Shown: positions 42,876 through 52,954, numbered from the stretch's first letter. The stretch: 64,000 nucleotides of DNA from Alphaproteobacteria bacterium MarineAlpha11_Bin1 (GCA_002937455.1 PTJZ01000009.1:102865-166864); one strand, 5' to 3'. Notes: generated by a model not told the origin, from the letters alone. Numbers and translations are program-made.

Positions 42876-44568
42876 AAAAAGACCTGAGATCGTCAAATTT
42901 CGTAACCCAGGCCGAGGTGCTAAAGGATCAGCTACGCCTAAAGGCAGGCAACTCTCTTTTGGAGCAGCGTCAGAGGTGTTTGAATTGCTGGGCGATATGC
43001 CGCGCTCCCGAGATCTTTTGATAGAAGCTCTGCATCTAATTCAGGATCGGTACAAGTGCCTTAACCGGCACCACTTGGTAGCGCTGGCGGACGAGTTCAG
43101 TCTGTCACTCACGGAAATTTACGAAACGGCTACATTCTACCACCACTTTGATGTTCTAGAAGATGACCGGATGCCACCACCCGAAATTACCATTCGGGTA
43201 TGCGACTCTTTAACCTGCGAAATGTGGGGTGCAAAGGATCTAAAAACCGAGCTCAAGAGCACTCTGGGCAAAAATGTGCGCGTTCTTTCTGCGCCGTGTA
43301 TGGGTGCTTGTGACCGTGCGCCTACTGTTGCCGTTGGCCAGAACCAGATTTTTCACGCTACGCAAAAAAAAATCCAGAGGGCCATCTCCGACCGCTCACT
43401 TAACCCGACGATCCCAAGATATATCGATTACGAGACATATGTACGAAACGACGGCTATAAGACACTAAGGCGTTGTTATTCCGGTTTAGTATCGCGTGAA
43501 GAGGTAATTGTTTCGTTAGAAGATTCAGAACTAAGAGGACTCGGAGGTGCCGGCTTCCCGACTGGCCGAAAATGGAGAATCGTCCGCGAGTTTTCGGGGC
43601 CCCGCCTGATGGCGGTAAACGGCGACGAGGGCGAACCGGGTACCTTCAAGGATCGGTATTTTATCGAGAAAGACCCGCACCGCTTCTTGGAAGGGCTCCT
43701 AATCGGGATGTGGGTTGTGGAAGCAGAGGCATGTTACATCTATCTTCGCGATGAATATCCTGCAGGACGGGCTATACTGGCGGAAACGATTGCGCAACTT
43801 GAAAAATCCGGCCTACTGAAACCGGGAATTGTACATCTTCGACGGGGAGCCGGTGCTTATATTTGCGGCGAAGAATCTGCGATGCTCGAGAGCATTGAAG
43901 GAAAAAGAGGTATCCCCCGCCATAAGCCGCCCTTTGCCGCCGAAGTTGGACTATTCAGAAAACCAACTCTCATCAACAACATCGAGACCCTCTTCTGGAT
44001 CAGAGACATACTGGATAGGGGACCAGAATGGTTCTCAGAGCATGGACGAAACGGTAGCAAAGGACTCAGAACTTTCTCGGTTTCAGGCCGTGTTCGCAAA
44101 CCCGGCGTCAAGATCGCAGACGCAGGTATAACAATCCGCGAACTGATTGCCGAATATTGCGGTGGTATGTCTGAAGGTCACACTTTCAAAGGGTATCTTC
44201 CGGGAGGTGCGTCGGGCGGTATTTTGCCAGCCGCCAAAGATGATCTTCCATTAGATTTCGGAACGTTAGAGGAACACGGATGTCTTATCGGCTCAGCAGC
44301 AGTGATAGTATTATCAGATCAGGACAGTGCCGCCGGCGCCGCATTAAACCTGATGAGGTTCTTCGAGCACGAGTCCTGCGGCCAATGTACACCCTGCCGC
44401 TCGGGTTGCGAAAAATCAGTTAAACTAATGGAATCAAGCCACTGGGACCGCCCGCTTCTGGAGGAATTGAGCAAAGTGATGATAGATGCTTCGATCTGCG
44501 GCCTCGGTCAGGCGGCGCCAAACGGCCTTCTCTCGGTCTTCCGTTATTTTCCTGAAGACGTGACATAG
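42868..44568 (+). CDS. fdsB: NAD-dependent formate dehydrogenase beta subunit, NuoE-NuoF fusion
   Basis: A 566-residue fusion. The N-terminal 150 residues are NuoE-like with C112, C117, C144 and C148 for a 2Fe-2S cluster. The rest is NuoF-like, with GLGGAGFPTGRKW (FMN/NADH site), NGDEGEPGTFKDR, GAGAYICGEE and a 4Fe-4S motif (CGQCTPCRSGC, then CGLGQ). It passes electrons from formate to NAD. In Rhodobacter the same role is shared by FdsG and FdsB; here they are one chain. fdsA follows after 15 bases. Confidence 0.93.
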   Translation: MTEKRPEIVKFRNPGRGAKGSATPKGRQLSFGAASEVFELLGDMPRSRDLLIEALHLIQDRYKCLNRHHLVALADEFSLSLTEIYETATFYHHFDVLEDDRMPPPEITIRVCDSLTCEMWGAKDLKTELKSTLGKNVRVLSAPCMGACDRAPTVAVGQNQIFHATQKKIQRAISDRSLNPTIPRYIDYETYVRNDGYKTLRRCYSGLVSREEVIVSLEDSELRGLGGAGFPTGRKWRIVREFSGPRLMAVNGDEGEPGTFKDRYFIEKDPHRFLEGLLIGMWVVEAEACYIYLRDEYPAGRAILAETIAQLEKSGLLKPGIVHLRRGAGAYICGEESAMLESIEGKRGIPRHKPPFAAEVGLFRKPTLINNIETLFWIRDILDRGPEWFSEHGRNGSKGLRTFSVSGRVRKPGVKIADAGITIRELIAEYCGGMSEGHTFKGYLPGGASGGILPAAKDDLPLDFGTLEEHGCLIGSAAVIVLSDQDSAAGAALNLMRFFEHESCGQCTPCRSGCEKSVKLMESSHWDRPLLEELSKVMIDASICGLGQAAPNGLLSVFRYFPEDVT

Positions 44569-44583
44569 GCTAAGGAAAAGACC

Positions 44584-47355
44584 ATGCCGCTTGACGGATC
44601 TGCGGAGAACATCAAATTCTCACTCGATGGCCAAGAGGTATGGGCCGAACCGGGTGAGTCCATTTGGCAGGCGGCCCAACGCTACGGAACAGAAATTCCA
44701 CATTTGTGTTATTCGCCGGAACCCGGTTACCGCGCGGACGGCAATTGCCGCGCCTGCATGGTCGAAATCAATGACGAACGGGTGCTTGCTGCCTCATGCA
44801 TCCGTCAGCCGTTAGAGGGAATGGTGGTCAAAACTGCAACTGAACGTGCAGTGTCCGCGCGAAAAATTGTTTTCGAACTCCTAATCGCTGATCAACCGTC
44901 GCCCGAAAAGGCACATGATGAAGGGTCTAAGTTCTGGCGATGGGCTAAAATACTGGATGTCGGATCATCTCGCTTCCCGGCAAAAAGGAGGCTCGACGCC
45001 GACCTTTCTCATCCTGCCATGGCCGTGAATCTAGATGCTTGTATTAACTGTACGCTATGCGTACGCGCTTGCCGGGATGTACAGGTCAACGATGTGATCG
45101 GCATGGCCCATCGCGGCGCCGACTCAAAAGTTGTTTTTGATTTCGACGACCCAATGGGCGATAGCACTTGCGTCGCTTGCGGAGAATGCGTTCAGGCATG
45201 TCCGACTGGCGCGTTGTTGCCGGCTGCCGTCACTTCCCCCAACGGGCGGGTGCAACCGGATAGACAAGTTAAATCGATCTGTCCTTATTGCGGTGTCGGA
45301 TGCCAGCTAACATACAATATAAAGAATGATAAGCTGCTTTTTGTCGATGGTCGCGATGGGCCTGCTAACCGAAATCGACTGTGCGTAAAAGGTCGCTTCG
45401 GATTCGATTACGTACACCATCCGGATCGCTTGACCTACCCGCTAATCAGGAAAAATGATGTTCCTAAGGACGCTGACGCGTCATTCGATTCGTCTAATCC
45501 AATGCGATATTTCCGGAAAGTGACATGGGATGAAGCGCTAGATTTTGCAGCGCGTGGTCTGAAAAAAGTGGTTAATGAAACCGGTGGGTCAGGACTTGCC
45601 GGTTTAGGTTCTGCTAAGGGGTCGAACGAAGAGGCGTACCTTTTCCAGAAACTTGTCCGGACCGGTTTTGGAACTAACAACGTCGATCATTGCACCCGGC
45701 TCTGCCATGCCTCCTCGGTGGCGGCCTTGATGGAGACAGTGAATTCTGGTGCAGTATCCGCACCATTTTATGATGCCGCAAAATCAGATGTAATTATTGT
45801 AATAGGTGCCAATCCAACCGTTAACCATCCAGTTGCGGCAACATTCTTCAAAAACGCAGTTAAGAACGGAGCAAAGCTGATCGTTATGGATCCGCGCGGC
45901 CAGTCGCTTACCCGTCATGCCACTCATATGGTCCAGTTCAAGGGCGGGACGGATGTTGCATTGCTAAACGCCATGATGCACACGATTGTCGAAGAAGATT
46001 TGACAGACGAGAATTATATAAAAGGTTTTACCGAAGGTTTCGATGAACTCAGAGAACACCTGAGGGGATTCTCCCCCGAAAATATGGCAGACATTTGTGG
46101 GGTCAATGCTGAGACAATCAGAACCATAGCCCGCGAATTCGCACAAGCAGATCGTGGTATAATTTTTTGGGGTATGGGTATATCTCAACATGTGCACGGA
46201 ACGGATAATTCTCGGTGTCTGATTTCCCTTGCATTAATGACTGGACATGTGGGGCGGCCCGGAACAGGCCTTCACCCCTTGCGTGGCCAGAACAACGTCC
46301 AGGGGGCGTCGGATGCAGGTCTAATCCCAATGTTTTTCCCTGATTACGTATCGGTCGATGAACCTTCCATACATGCTCAGTTTGAGGAATTCTGGGGGTC
46401 CGAGCTTAATCCAAATCGGGGGCTAACTGTCGTAGAAATTATGAACGCGATCCATACTGGGGAAATCCGTGCGATGTACATTATGGGAGAGAACCCTGCT
46501 ATGTCAGATCCAGATGTACGTCATGCTCGACAGGCGCTCGCTGCGCTGGACCATCTGGTCGTTCAAGACCTCTTCCTAACGGAGACTGCATTTCATGCGG
46601 ATGTCATTTTGCCCGCTAGCTCATTTCCAGAAAAGGAAGGTACCTTCACTAATACGAACCGTCAGGTTCAAATCGGGCGCAAGGCACTGCCGTTGCCCGG
46701 CGATGCCAGACAGGACATATGGATCATCCAAGAAATCGCGCGCCGGATCGGACTGAACTGGAAATACGCCGAAACCGCCGAGGTTTTCGAAGAAATGGCG
46801 GCCTGCATGCCCTCGTTTAAAGGTATAACTTGGAAACGTCTGCAAGAAGAAGATTCTATTACCTATCCGCTAGATAATAATGGCATCAGCCAAGAAATCA
46901 TTTTTCGGGAGGGGTTTCCAACGGATACAGGACGCGGAAAATTTGTGCCCGCCGATGTACTGCCACCCGACGAGGTACCCGACGATGAATTTCCAATGAT
47001 CCTGACCACAGGCAGGGTACTTGAACACTGGCATACCGGCAGTATGACAAGACGGGCTGGGGTCTTGGACGCTCTGGAACCGGAAGCAACAGCTAACCTC
47101 TCGCCAAAGGCGTTAGTCCAAATGAATATTAACCCGGGAGACACAATCCGGGTCGAAACCCGACGCGGCGTTATTGAATTGAAGGCCCGCGCAGACCGGG
47201 AAGTTCCGGAGGGCGTAGTATTTATCCCGTTCTGCTATGCTGAAGCCGCCGCAAATTTGTTGACCAACGCTGCACTCGATCCTTTCGGGAAAATTCCCGA
47301 ATTCAAATTCTGTGCCGCGAAGGTAGATAAGGCGCCGGCTGTTGCTTTAGAGTAA
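44584..47355 (+). CDS. fdsA: NAD-dependent formate dehydrogenase alpha subunit (molybdenum, Cys form)
   Basis: A 923-residue catalytic subunit. The N-terminus has a plant-type 2Fe-2S site (C42, C55, C58, C72), followed by two 4Fe-4S ferredoxin motifs (C153/156/159/163 and C196/199/202/206). The FDH-type 4Fe-4S cluster uses C233, C236, C240 and C267. C374 (RLCHAS), encoded by TGC, is the expected molybdenum ligand, so it is not a selenoprotein. The C-terminal half carries the bis-MGD binding domains (GTDNSRCLI, MGENPAMSDPD). It oxidises formate to CO2, including the formate expected from BoxC. No fdhD-like chaperone gene is nearby. Confidence 0.95.
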   Translation: MPLDGSAENIKFSLDGQEVWAEPGESIWQAAQRYGTEIPHLCYSPEPGYRADGNCRACMVEINDERVLAASCIRQPLEGMVVKTATERAVSARKIVFELLIADQPSPEKAHDEGSKFWRWAKILDVGSSRFPAKRRLDADLSHPAMAVNLDACINCTLCVRACRDVQVNDVIGMAHRGADSKVVFDFDDPMGDSTCVACGECVQACPTGALLPAAVTSPNGRVQPDRQVKSICPYCGVGCQLTYNIKNDKLLFVDGRDGPANRNRLCVKGRFGFDYVHHPDRLTYPLIRKNDVPKDADASFDSSNPMRYFRKVTWDEALDFAARGLKKVVNETGGSGLAGLGSAKGSNEEAYLFQKLVRTGFGTNNVDHCTRLCHASSVAALMETVNSGAVSAPFYDAAKSDVIIVIGANPTVNHPVAATFFKNAVKNGAKLIVMDPRGQSLTRHATHMVQFKGGTDVALLNAMMHTIVEEDLTDENYIKGFTEGFDELREHLRGFSPENMADICGVNAETIRTIAREFAQADRGIIFWGMGISQHVHGTDNSRCLISLALMTGHVGRPGTGLHPLRGQNNVQGASDAGLIPMFFPDYVSVDEPSIHAQFEEFWGSELNPNRGLTVVEIMNAIHTGEIRAMYIMGENPAMSDPDVRHARQALAALDHLVVQDLFLTETAFHADVILPASSFPEKEGTFTNTNRQVQIGRKALPLPGDARQDIWIIQEIARRIGLNWKYAETAEVFEEMAACMPSFKGITWKRLQEEDSITYPLDNNGISQEIIFREGFPTDTGRGKFVPADVLPPDEVPDDEFPMILTTGRVLEHWHTGSMTRRAGVLDALEPEATANLSPKALVQMNINPGDTIRVETRRGVIELKARADREVPEGVVFIPFCYAEAAANLLTNAALDPFGKIPEFKFCAAKVDKAPAVALE

Positions 47356-47358
47356 TTC

Positions 47359-48084
47359 CTAAAGCTCACGAATCACGGTCCTCGGATAATTTCCAACTAT
47401 AGCGTCTTCAGAAAGGATCGCCGATCTGGCTCGGCGAACGCCTTCATCTTCTATCTGCGAGAGGATAAAAGTGTCGAGGTCCTCGTTTGGAGCAATCCGA
47501 TCTCGAATATGTTCAAGAACTTCCAGCTGTGACATTGACGAGAATGCCCTTTCACATGCGGAAATTTCACTTAGGGCAATGGGCGTACCGGCATGATTAA
47601 CACATCCGATCTTGGCGGTGTATGCATAGGCCTCTCGGAGTAACTCTCCTAGACCGTCTATTTCTACTCTGATTTCGTTAAGGTGGTCGTATGTATAATT
47701 TCGCTCAGTCTCGTGCATACGGTTCAGCTGAGCGTCATCGAGCCACAACAAATAGGTAGTTACCACAGTTCCCGGGGAGGGATAGAATGTGGATGGTACC
47801 GAGCCGTAACCGGCCAAATGAGCTGCATATACCGAGTCAAAATCGTGCAGTCTTCCTTTCTGAACCGGTATTTCGACATTCCCCGAAATCCGATAAAACT
47901 TTCTGGCCAATTGCTCATGTGACTGGTTTGATCCCGCTGCCAGAACTGGTCTTCTTCCCGTGCTGTCGAAGCCTTCGTCTGGCATATCTGTCACGCGGCC
48001 ATCACAAAAAGTATACGACCGCCCCGGAACGGGGAACGGATAGGATTTCGCGTGTGCAACAGGATCGTTCATTTCTTCCGCCAT
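47359..48084 (-). CDS. Conserved-looking uncharacterised protein
   Basis: I do not recognise this family with certainty. From an ATG at 48084 it is 241 residues; a start at 48072 is also possible. It lacks signal peptide and membrane segments. PVLAAGSNQSHEQLARKF and LHDFDSVYAAHLAGYGSVPSTF, followed by LWLDDAQLNRMHETERNY, resemble the layout of gamma-glutamylcyclotransferase-like proteins (a GSN loop and a downstream MHETE acidic motif), but no clear catalytic glutamate can be assigned. It is convergent with fdsA (3 bases between stops) and divergent from ubiD. Confidence 0.6.
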   Translation of the reverse strand: MAEEMNDPVAHAKSYPFPVPGRSYTFCDGRVTDMPDEGFDSTGRRPVLAAGSNQSHEQLARKFYRISGNVEIPVQKGRLHDFDSVYAAHLAGYGSVPSTFYPSPGTVVTTYLLWLDDAQLNRMHETERNYTYDHLNEIRVEIDGLGELLREAYAYTAKIGCVNHAGTPIALSEISACERAFSSMSQLEVLEHIRDRIAPNEDLDTFILSQIEDEGVRRARSAILSEDAIVGNYPRTVIREL

Positions 48085-48163
48085 ACGTTTATTGAATAGA
48101 GCCGATCGGGGTGGCACACCGATGCTTGACCGTGAGATCACCTTAGTGCAGAACCCCGAAACC

Positions 48164-49672
48164 ATGGCCTATGCCAATATTCGCGACTTTATAGTCAAAC
48201 TGGAAAAAGAAAACCGGCTAATCCGGGTTTCTGAACCCGTCTCGACATATCTGGAAATGACAGAAATCCAGAGCCGTCTTCTTGCGGAAGACGGCCCTGC
48301 CGTGCTTTTCGAGAATGTAGTAAATGCCGCCGGCTCTTCTCAGCGGATACCGGTTCTGGCCAATTTATTCGGTACTGTCGAACGGGTTGCCTGGGGTCTA
48401 GAGAAATCGCCTGAGGAACTCCGCGCATTCGGCGAACAGCTGGCTTTTCTTCGTCAGCCGGAACCGCCCGGGGGATGGCAGGAAGCAATCGATATGCTTC
48501 CTCTCCTGAAGACAGTAATGGCAATGAAGCCGAAAAGGGTCACCAGCGCACCTTGCCAAGAAATTGTCTTAACGGGCCACGACATTGATCTGCAGAAATT
48601 GCCAATTCAGACCTGCTGGCCAGATGAACCTTCACCTCTGATTACTTGGCCTCTCGTGGTTACCCAAGGCGATGATAGAAAGACGAATATCGGTATTTAT
48701 AGAATGCAGGTCACTGGCCGAGACACAACCCTCATGCGCTGGCTAGCCCATCGCGGTGGCGCCAAACACGCCGACGATGCTGCCCGAGAAGGATTGGTCT
48801 CGGTGCCGGCAGCAGCCGTGATCGGCGTAGATCCAGCAACCATTATCGCCGCCGTCGCCCCGGTTCCGGAGACAATGTCGGAGTACCAGTTCGCCGGGCT
48901 GCTTCGGGGCAAAAAGCTTACATTGGTCGACTGCAAGACTGTTCCCCTTCAGGTGCCGGCAGAGGCGGAGATAGTAATCGAAGGACACGTATCTCTGACC
49001 GAATCTGGAATGGAAGGACCGTTTGGCGATCACACGGGTTATTATAATGCTGTTGAACCGTTTCCAGTTTTCACCGTCTCTGCGATCACCATGCGCAGAG
49101 ACCCAATTTATTTGACGACATTCACCGGCCGACCGCCAGATGAGCCATCGGTATTAGGACGGTCTCTAAACGATATTTTCATCCCGCTTTTAGTCCAGCA
49201 GTTTCCGGAAATTGTCGATTTTTGGCTTCCGCCGGAGGCCTGTTCATACCGGGTCGCCGTCGTATCGATCCGGAAGACATACCCGGGCCAAGCGAAACGT
49301 ATCATGATGGGCGTTTGGTCATACCTAAAACAGTTCATGTATACCAAATTCGTGATCGTGGTTGACCAGGACATCGACGCGCGGAAGTGGGAAGACGTAA
49401 TTTGGGCAATATCCACTAATGTGGATGCCGCGCGTGATGTTACGACGATCGAGAATACGCCTATAGACTATCTTGATTTCGCATCACCGGTCGAAGGCTT
49501 AGGATCAAAAATGGGAATAGATGCAACGGCGAAAATCGGTTCGGAAACGAACCGTGAATGGGGCCAAAAGCTCCGCATGAGCGACGAAATTATAGAAGAA
49601 GTTACACGCAAATGGAACGATTACGGACTGCCCGGCGAAGGACGGGATATATGGATCTCTAAAGACGGGTAG
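48164..49672 (+). CDS. ubiD: 4-hydroxy-3-polyprenylbenzoate decarboxylase UbiD
   Basis: The prFMN-dependent decarboxylase of ubiquinone synthesis. The protein follows E. coli UbiD along its length: a YANIRDF-type start, ITWPLVVTQGDD, MRWLAHRGGA, GPFGDHTGYYN, FTGRPPDEPSVLG, LPPEACSYR and MMGVWSYLKQFMYTKF. From the ATG at 48164 it has 502 residues; an ATG at 48122 with GGGGTGG upstream is an alternative. pmbA follows after five bases. It is clearly distinct from the catabolic UbiD-type gene at 38261. Confidence 0.95.
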   Translation: MAYANIRDFIVKLEKENRLIRVSEPVSTYLEMTEIQSRLLAEDGPAVLFENVVNAAGSSQRIPVLANLFGTVERVAWGLEKSPEELRAFGEQLAFLRQPEPPGGWQEAIDMLPLLKTVMAMKPKRVTSAPCQEIVLTGHDIDLQKLPIQTCWPDEPSPLITWPLVVTQGDDRKTNIGIYRMQVTGRDTTLMRWLAHRGGAKHADDAAREGLVSVPAAAVIGVDPATIIAAVAPVPETMSEYQFAGLLRGKKLTLVDCKTVPLQVPAEAEIVIEGHVSLTESGMEGPFGDHTGYYNAVEPFPVFTVSAITMRRDPIYLTTFTGRPPDEPSVLGRSLNDIFIPLLVQQFPEIVDFWLPPEACSYRVAVVSIRKTYPGQAKRIMMGVWSYLKQFMYTKFVIVVDQDIDARKWEDVIWAISTNVDAARDVTTIENTPIDYLDFASPVEGLGSKMGIDATAKIGSETNREWGQKLRMSDEIIEEVTRKWNDYGLPGEGRDIWISKDG

Positions 49673-49677
49673 ACAGC

Positions 49678-51021
49678 ATGGCAGAGTCATACGATCAACT
49701 TTCACTTCTCTCGAACCTGATGGACGACGCTCTTAAGCAGGGCGCCGACGCGGCCGATGCAGTCGTCTTTAATGCGTCATCGGTCTCAGTATCCTGTCGT
49801 TTGGGAAAACTAGAAAAATTAGAACGTTCCGAAAGCAATGACCTTGGACTTCGGGTTTTCGTCGGCAGGCAACAGGCAATCGTATCTTCTACGGATTTCG
49901 AAGAGGGAGCGATAAAGGATGTTGTCGCCCGCGCCGTCGCGATGGCAAAGGCAGCGCCCGAAGATCCTTATTGCGGCATTGCCACCGCAGACTCCCTAGT
50001 CACTGATCCACCAACGCTGCAAATCTACGATGCAAAGGAACCAAGAGATGAGAGTCTTATTGAGGCAGCCTGCAGCGCGGAGGATGCTGCACGGTCAGTG
50101 GCGGGAATCACCAACACCGAGGGCGCTGAGACCGCATGGAGTAAGGCGCGCATCGCCATTGCGACATCGAATGGTTTTGCGCGAAGCTACGAAACTTCGA
50201 GCCACAGCCTAGCTGCCTCAGTACTCGCCGGTGAAGGTACAAGCATGGAACGAGATTACGACTATACGTCATCGGTTTACCATGCAGATCTAGCCGACCC
50301 GGTGGAAATTGGCCGCAATGCCGGCAAACGGGCGGTAAAGCGCCTGAATGCCCGTAAAGTCGAAACCCAACAGGTGCCGGTGATCTACGATCCCCGGGTA
50401 TCCGGCGGTATAGTTCGACATTATGCCGGAGCTATTAACGGATCTTCCATTTCTAGAGGAACATCTTTTCTGAGGGATGAAATGGGTAAGAAGGTCCTTG
50501 CTGACGGCATCAACATCGTTGACGATCCCCACCGGGACCGGGGTTTGCGTTCCAAACCATTCGACGCAGAAGGCCTAGCCAATTCTAAGAAATACCTCGC
50601 TAAAGACGGTGTCCTCGAAACTTGGGTACTCGACCTCGCTTCAGCGCGGCAATTAGGCATTGAATCGACGGGGAATGCCTCCCGCGGTACCGCGTCTCCG
50701 CCGTCACCAGGCGTCACAAACCTCTATATGGAAGCCGGGAGATACTCCCCCGCCGATCTTATATCCGATATAATTCGCGGTTTTTATGTTACGGAATTGA
50801 TCGGCATGGGTATCAACATGGTGACGGGCGATTACAGCCGAGGAGCATCAGGATTCTGGATTGAGAACGGCGAAATTACCTACCCGGTCACTGAAATGAC
50901 CGTCGCCGGCAACCTCAAAGACATGTTCAAAAAATTGATCCCAGCGGATGATTTAGCGTTTCGAGATGGTACAGATGCGCCCACACTTCGCATCGACGGA
51001 ATGACAGTTGCAGGTAATTGA
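49678..51021 (+). CDS. pmbA: TldE/PmbA family protein
   Basis: A 447-residue member of the TldD/TldE family. TldE (PmbA) lacks the HExxxH zinc motif of its partner TldD, and none is seen here. RLGKLEKLERSESNDLGLRVFVG near residues 38-62 and GDYSRGASGFWIENGEITYPV near the C-terminus are typical. TldD/TldE process small peptides such as microcin B17 and antitoxin CcdA. In many Alphaproteobacteria pmbA precedes the Kdo/lipid A genes, as here. No tldD is in the window. Confidence 0.92.
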   Translation: MAESYDQLSLLSNLMDDALKQGADAADAVVFNASSVSVSCRLGKLEKLERSESNDLGLRVFVGRQQAIVSSTDFEEGAIKDVVARAVAMAKAAPEDPYCGIATADSLVTDPPTLQIYDAKEPRDESLIEAACSAEDAARSVAGITNTEGAETAWSKARIAIATSNGFARSYETSSHSLAASVLAGEGTSMERDYDYTSSVYHADLADPVEIGRNAGKRAVKRLNARKVETQQVPVIYDPRVSGGIVRHYAGAINGSSISRGTSFLRDEMGKKVLADGINIVDDPHRDRGLRSKPFDAEGLANSKKYLAKDGVLETWVLDLASARQLGIESTGNASRGTASPPSPGVTNLYMEAGRYSPADLISDIIRGFYVTELIGMGINMVTGDYSRGASGFWIENGEITYPVTEMTVAGNLKDMFKKLIPADDLAFRDGTDAPTLRIDGMTVAGN

Positions 51022-51112
51022 TTCACGAGAAAAAAATTCCCGCATCTTTTCAATTAATTGGCCGCCCTCGGCAGGCGTGGTATTCTAATTTTTGGTATTG
51101 AGCCCATGAGAA

Positions 51113-52951
51113 ATGGAACCTTTTACATTGGCCGATAACGCGAAGGCGCCCGACACCGGGTTGGAACTGACTGAAGAAGCGCATGAGACTTCTAAGACGC
51201 TGGTCAACCGGCTTGTTCGCGAACAACTATGGCCCCAACACAAGCGTATACTCTTAACATTTCTCTGCATGTTGCTGGTTGCGGGTACCTCAGCGAGCAT
51301 GATCTACCTATTGAAAGACGTGGTTGACCAAGTCCTGATAGCCCGGGACCGGACAATGCTTTACCTTCTCCCCGGCGCTATAATCGGACTCGCGATCATC
51401 TCCGGACTGGCCGGCTACTTCGAAGCTGTAAACATGGAGGTTATCGGACATCGAATGGTAGCGAACCTGCAGTCCTCGATGTATCGCGGTGTAATCCGTA
51501 CCGATCTGCAATTCTTTCTCGATAATTCGGTGGGTATCCTTATTTCCCGATTCATCAACGATGCGAACTTACTTCGCCATTCGATGGCAAAGGCGCTTAC
51601 CGGACTGATCAAAGATTCGCTGCTTGTGATTTTTTTGTTGATGATCTTGGTCTTTCACAACTGGTCGCTGGCGCTTCTCACAATAATAGTTTTTCCGCTG
51701 GCACTTTATCCCATCGTAAAGATCGGCAAACGAATTAGGAAAATTTCCCGTAATACGCAGATAGAAACTGGAGATCTTACAACTTTACTAGATGAGACAT
51801 TCCAAGGAGCGAGGCATGTCAAAGCTTACACAATGGAAAAGCGCGAATCCGATCGAGCGTCCGATGCCATAGAACGGGTCTACCAGCTAACCCGAAAAGC
51901 AGCGCGCATTCAGGCGATAAGCCGGCCTTTGATGGAGTCGCTGGGTGGCATCGCGTTAGCCTGTGCCATTTTGTTTGGCGGTCTATTGGTAATCGACGGC
52001 CAAATGACAACAGGCGAGCTAGCGTCATTTATGGCGGCTTTGCTTGCCGCCTACAAACCGATGAAGAACATTGCTAACCTCAACGCCACCCTGCAACAGG
52101 GGCTTGCGGCCACTCAAAGGGTCTTCGCAATACTGGACCTTGGTTCCAAGATCACGAATTCTGAAAACGCACGTACGATTCACGACATCCGGGGTCAAAT
52201 TAGTTTTGAAGACGTGCATTTTCAGTACAACGAAAAATCCACTGCACTCAACGGTATTAACCTTCAGGTGGACGCTGGTAAGACGGCGGCGCTAGTCGGG
52301 CCGTCCGGATCTGGCAAATCGACGGTCCTAAACCTAATTCCTCGATTCTATGACGTGGGTAGCGGCAAGGTGCTAATTGATGGTCAAGACGTTCGTGATA
52401 TAACCCTCGAAAGCTTGCGCAGTGGAATTGGCCTGGTTAGCCAAGAAATTCTTCTCTTTGACGATACAATCCGCGCCAATATTGCCTACGGAAAACCGGA
52501 TGCGACCGACGAGGAGATCGTCCGTGCCGCGTCTGATGCGGGCGCAGCAGAATTTATCTCTGAATTCCCCAACGGATATGATACTCAAGTGGGTGGTCGA
52601 GGGGCCAAGCTCTCGGGTGGCCAAAGGCAGCGCATCGCCATCGCACGAGCGATGTTAAAGGATGCACCAATTTTACTTCTAGACGAAGCGACATCCGCTC
52701 TCGATACGGAAACAGAGCGGCTTGTGCAAGGTGCATTATCGCGGCTCAAACAGGGGCGGACTACATTGGTAATTGCGCACAGACTTTCGACGATTATCGA
52801 CGCGGACTTTATATTCTTCATGCAAAATGGCAAAGTCGTGGAAACTGGCACCCATATTGAGCTAATGGCTCAAGGTGGTGCCTACGCAAAACTGTATTCG
52901 ATGCAGTTCGTAGACGAAGAAGATCAAACCGCAGCTGTTGTGCAGTCTTAA
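51113..52951 (+). CDS. ABC exporter, MsbA-like lipid A / drug flippase
   Basis: A 612-residue fused permease-ATPase. Six membrane helices lie in about residues 40-330. The ATPase domain has Walker A GPSGSGKST at 396-404, the signature LSGGQ at 500-504, Walker B ending D524-E525 and the switch histidine in IAHRLST. It should flip lipid A-core or a related lipid across the inner membrane; its place upstream of acyltransferase, waaA and lpxK genes supports that. The family also includes multidrug exporters. Confidence 0.88.
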   Translation: MEPFTLADNAKAPDTGLELTEEAHETSKTLVNRLVREQLWPQHKRILLTFLCMLLVAGTSASMIYLLKDVVDQVLIARDRTMLYLLPGAIIGLAIISGLAGYFEAVNMEVIGHRMVANLQSSMYRGVIRTDLQFFLDNSVGILISRFINDANLLRHSMAKALTGLIKDSLLVIFLLMILVFHNWSLALLTIIVFPLALYPIVKIGKRIRKISRNTQIETGDLTTLLDETFQGARHVKAYTMEKRESDRASDAIERVYQLTRKAARIQAISRPLMESLGGIALACAILFGGLLVIDGQMTTGELASFMAALLAAYKPMKNIANLNATLQQGLAATQRVFAILDLGSKITNSENARTIHDIRGQISFEDVHFQYNEKSTALNGINLQVDAGKTAALVGPSGSGKSTVLNLIPRFYDVGSGKVLIDGQDVRDITLESLRSGIGLVSQEILLFDDTIRANIAYGKPDATDEEIVRAASDAGAAEFISEFPNGYDTQVGGRGAKLSGGQRQRIAIARAMLKDAPILLLDEATSALDTETERLVQGALSRLKQGRTTLVIAHRLSTIIDADFIFFMQNGKVVETGTHIELMAQGGAYAKLYSMQFVDEEDQTAAVVQS

Positions 52952-52954
52952 TCG

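Noticed and set aside
45691..45705. A selenocysteine in the formate dehydrogenase alpha subunit
   Set aside because: The active-site codon at 45703 is TGC, not TGA, so it is the cysteine form.
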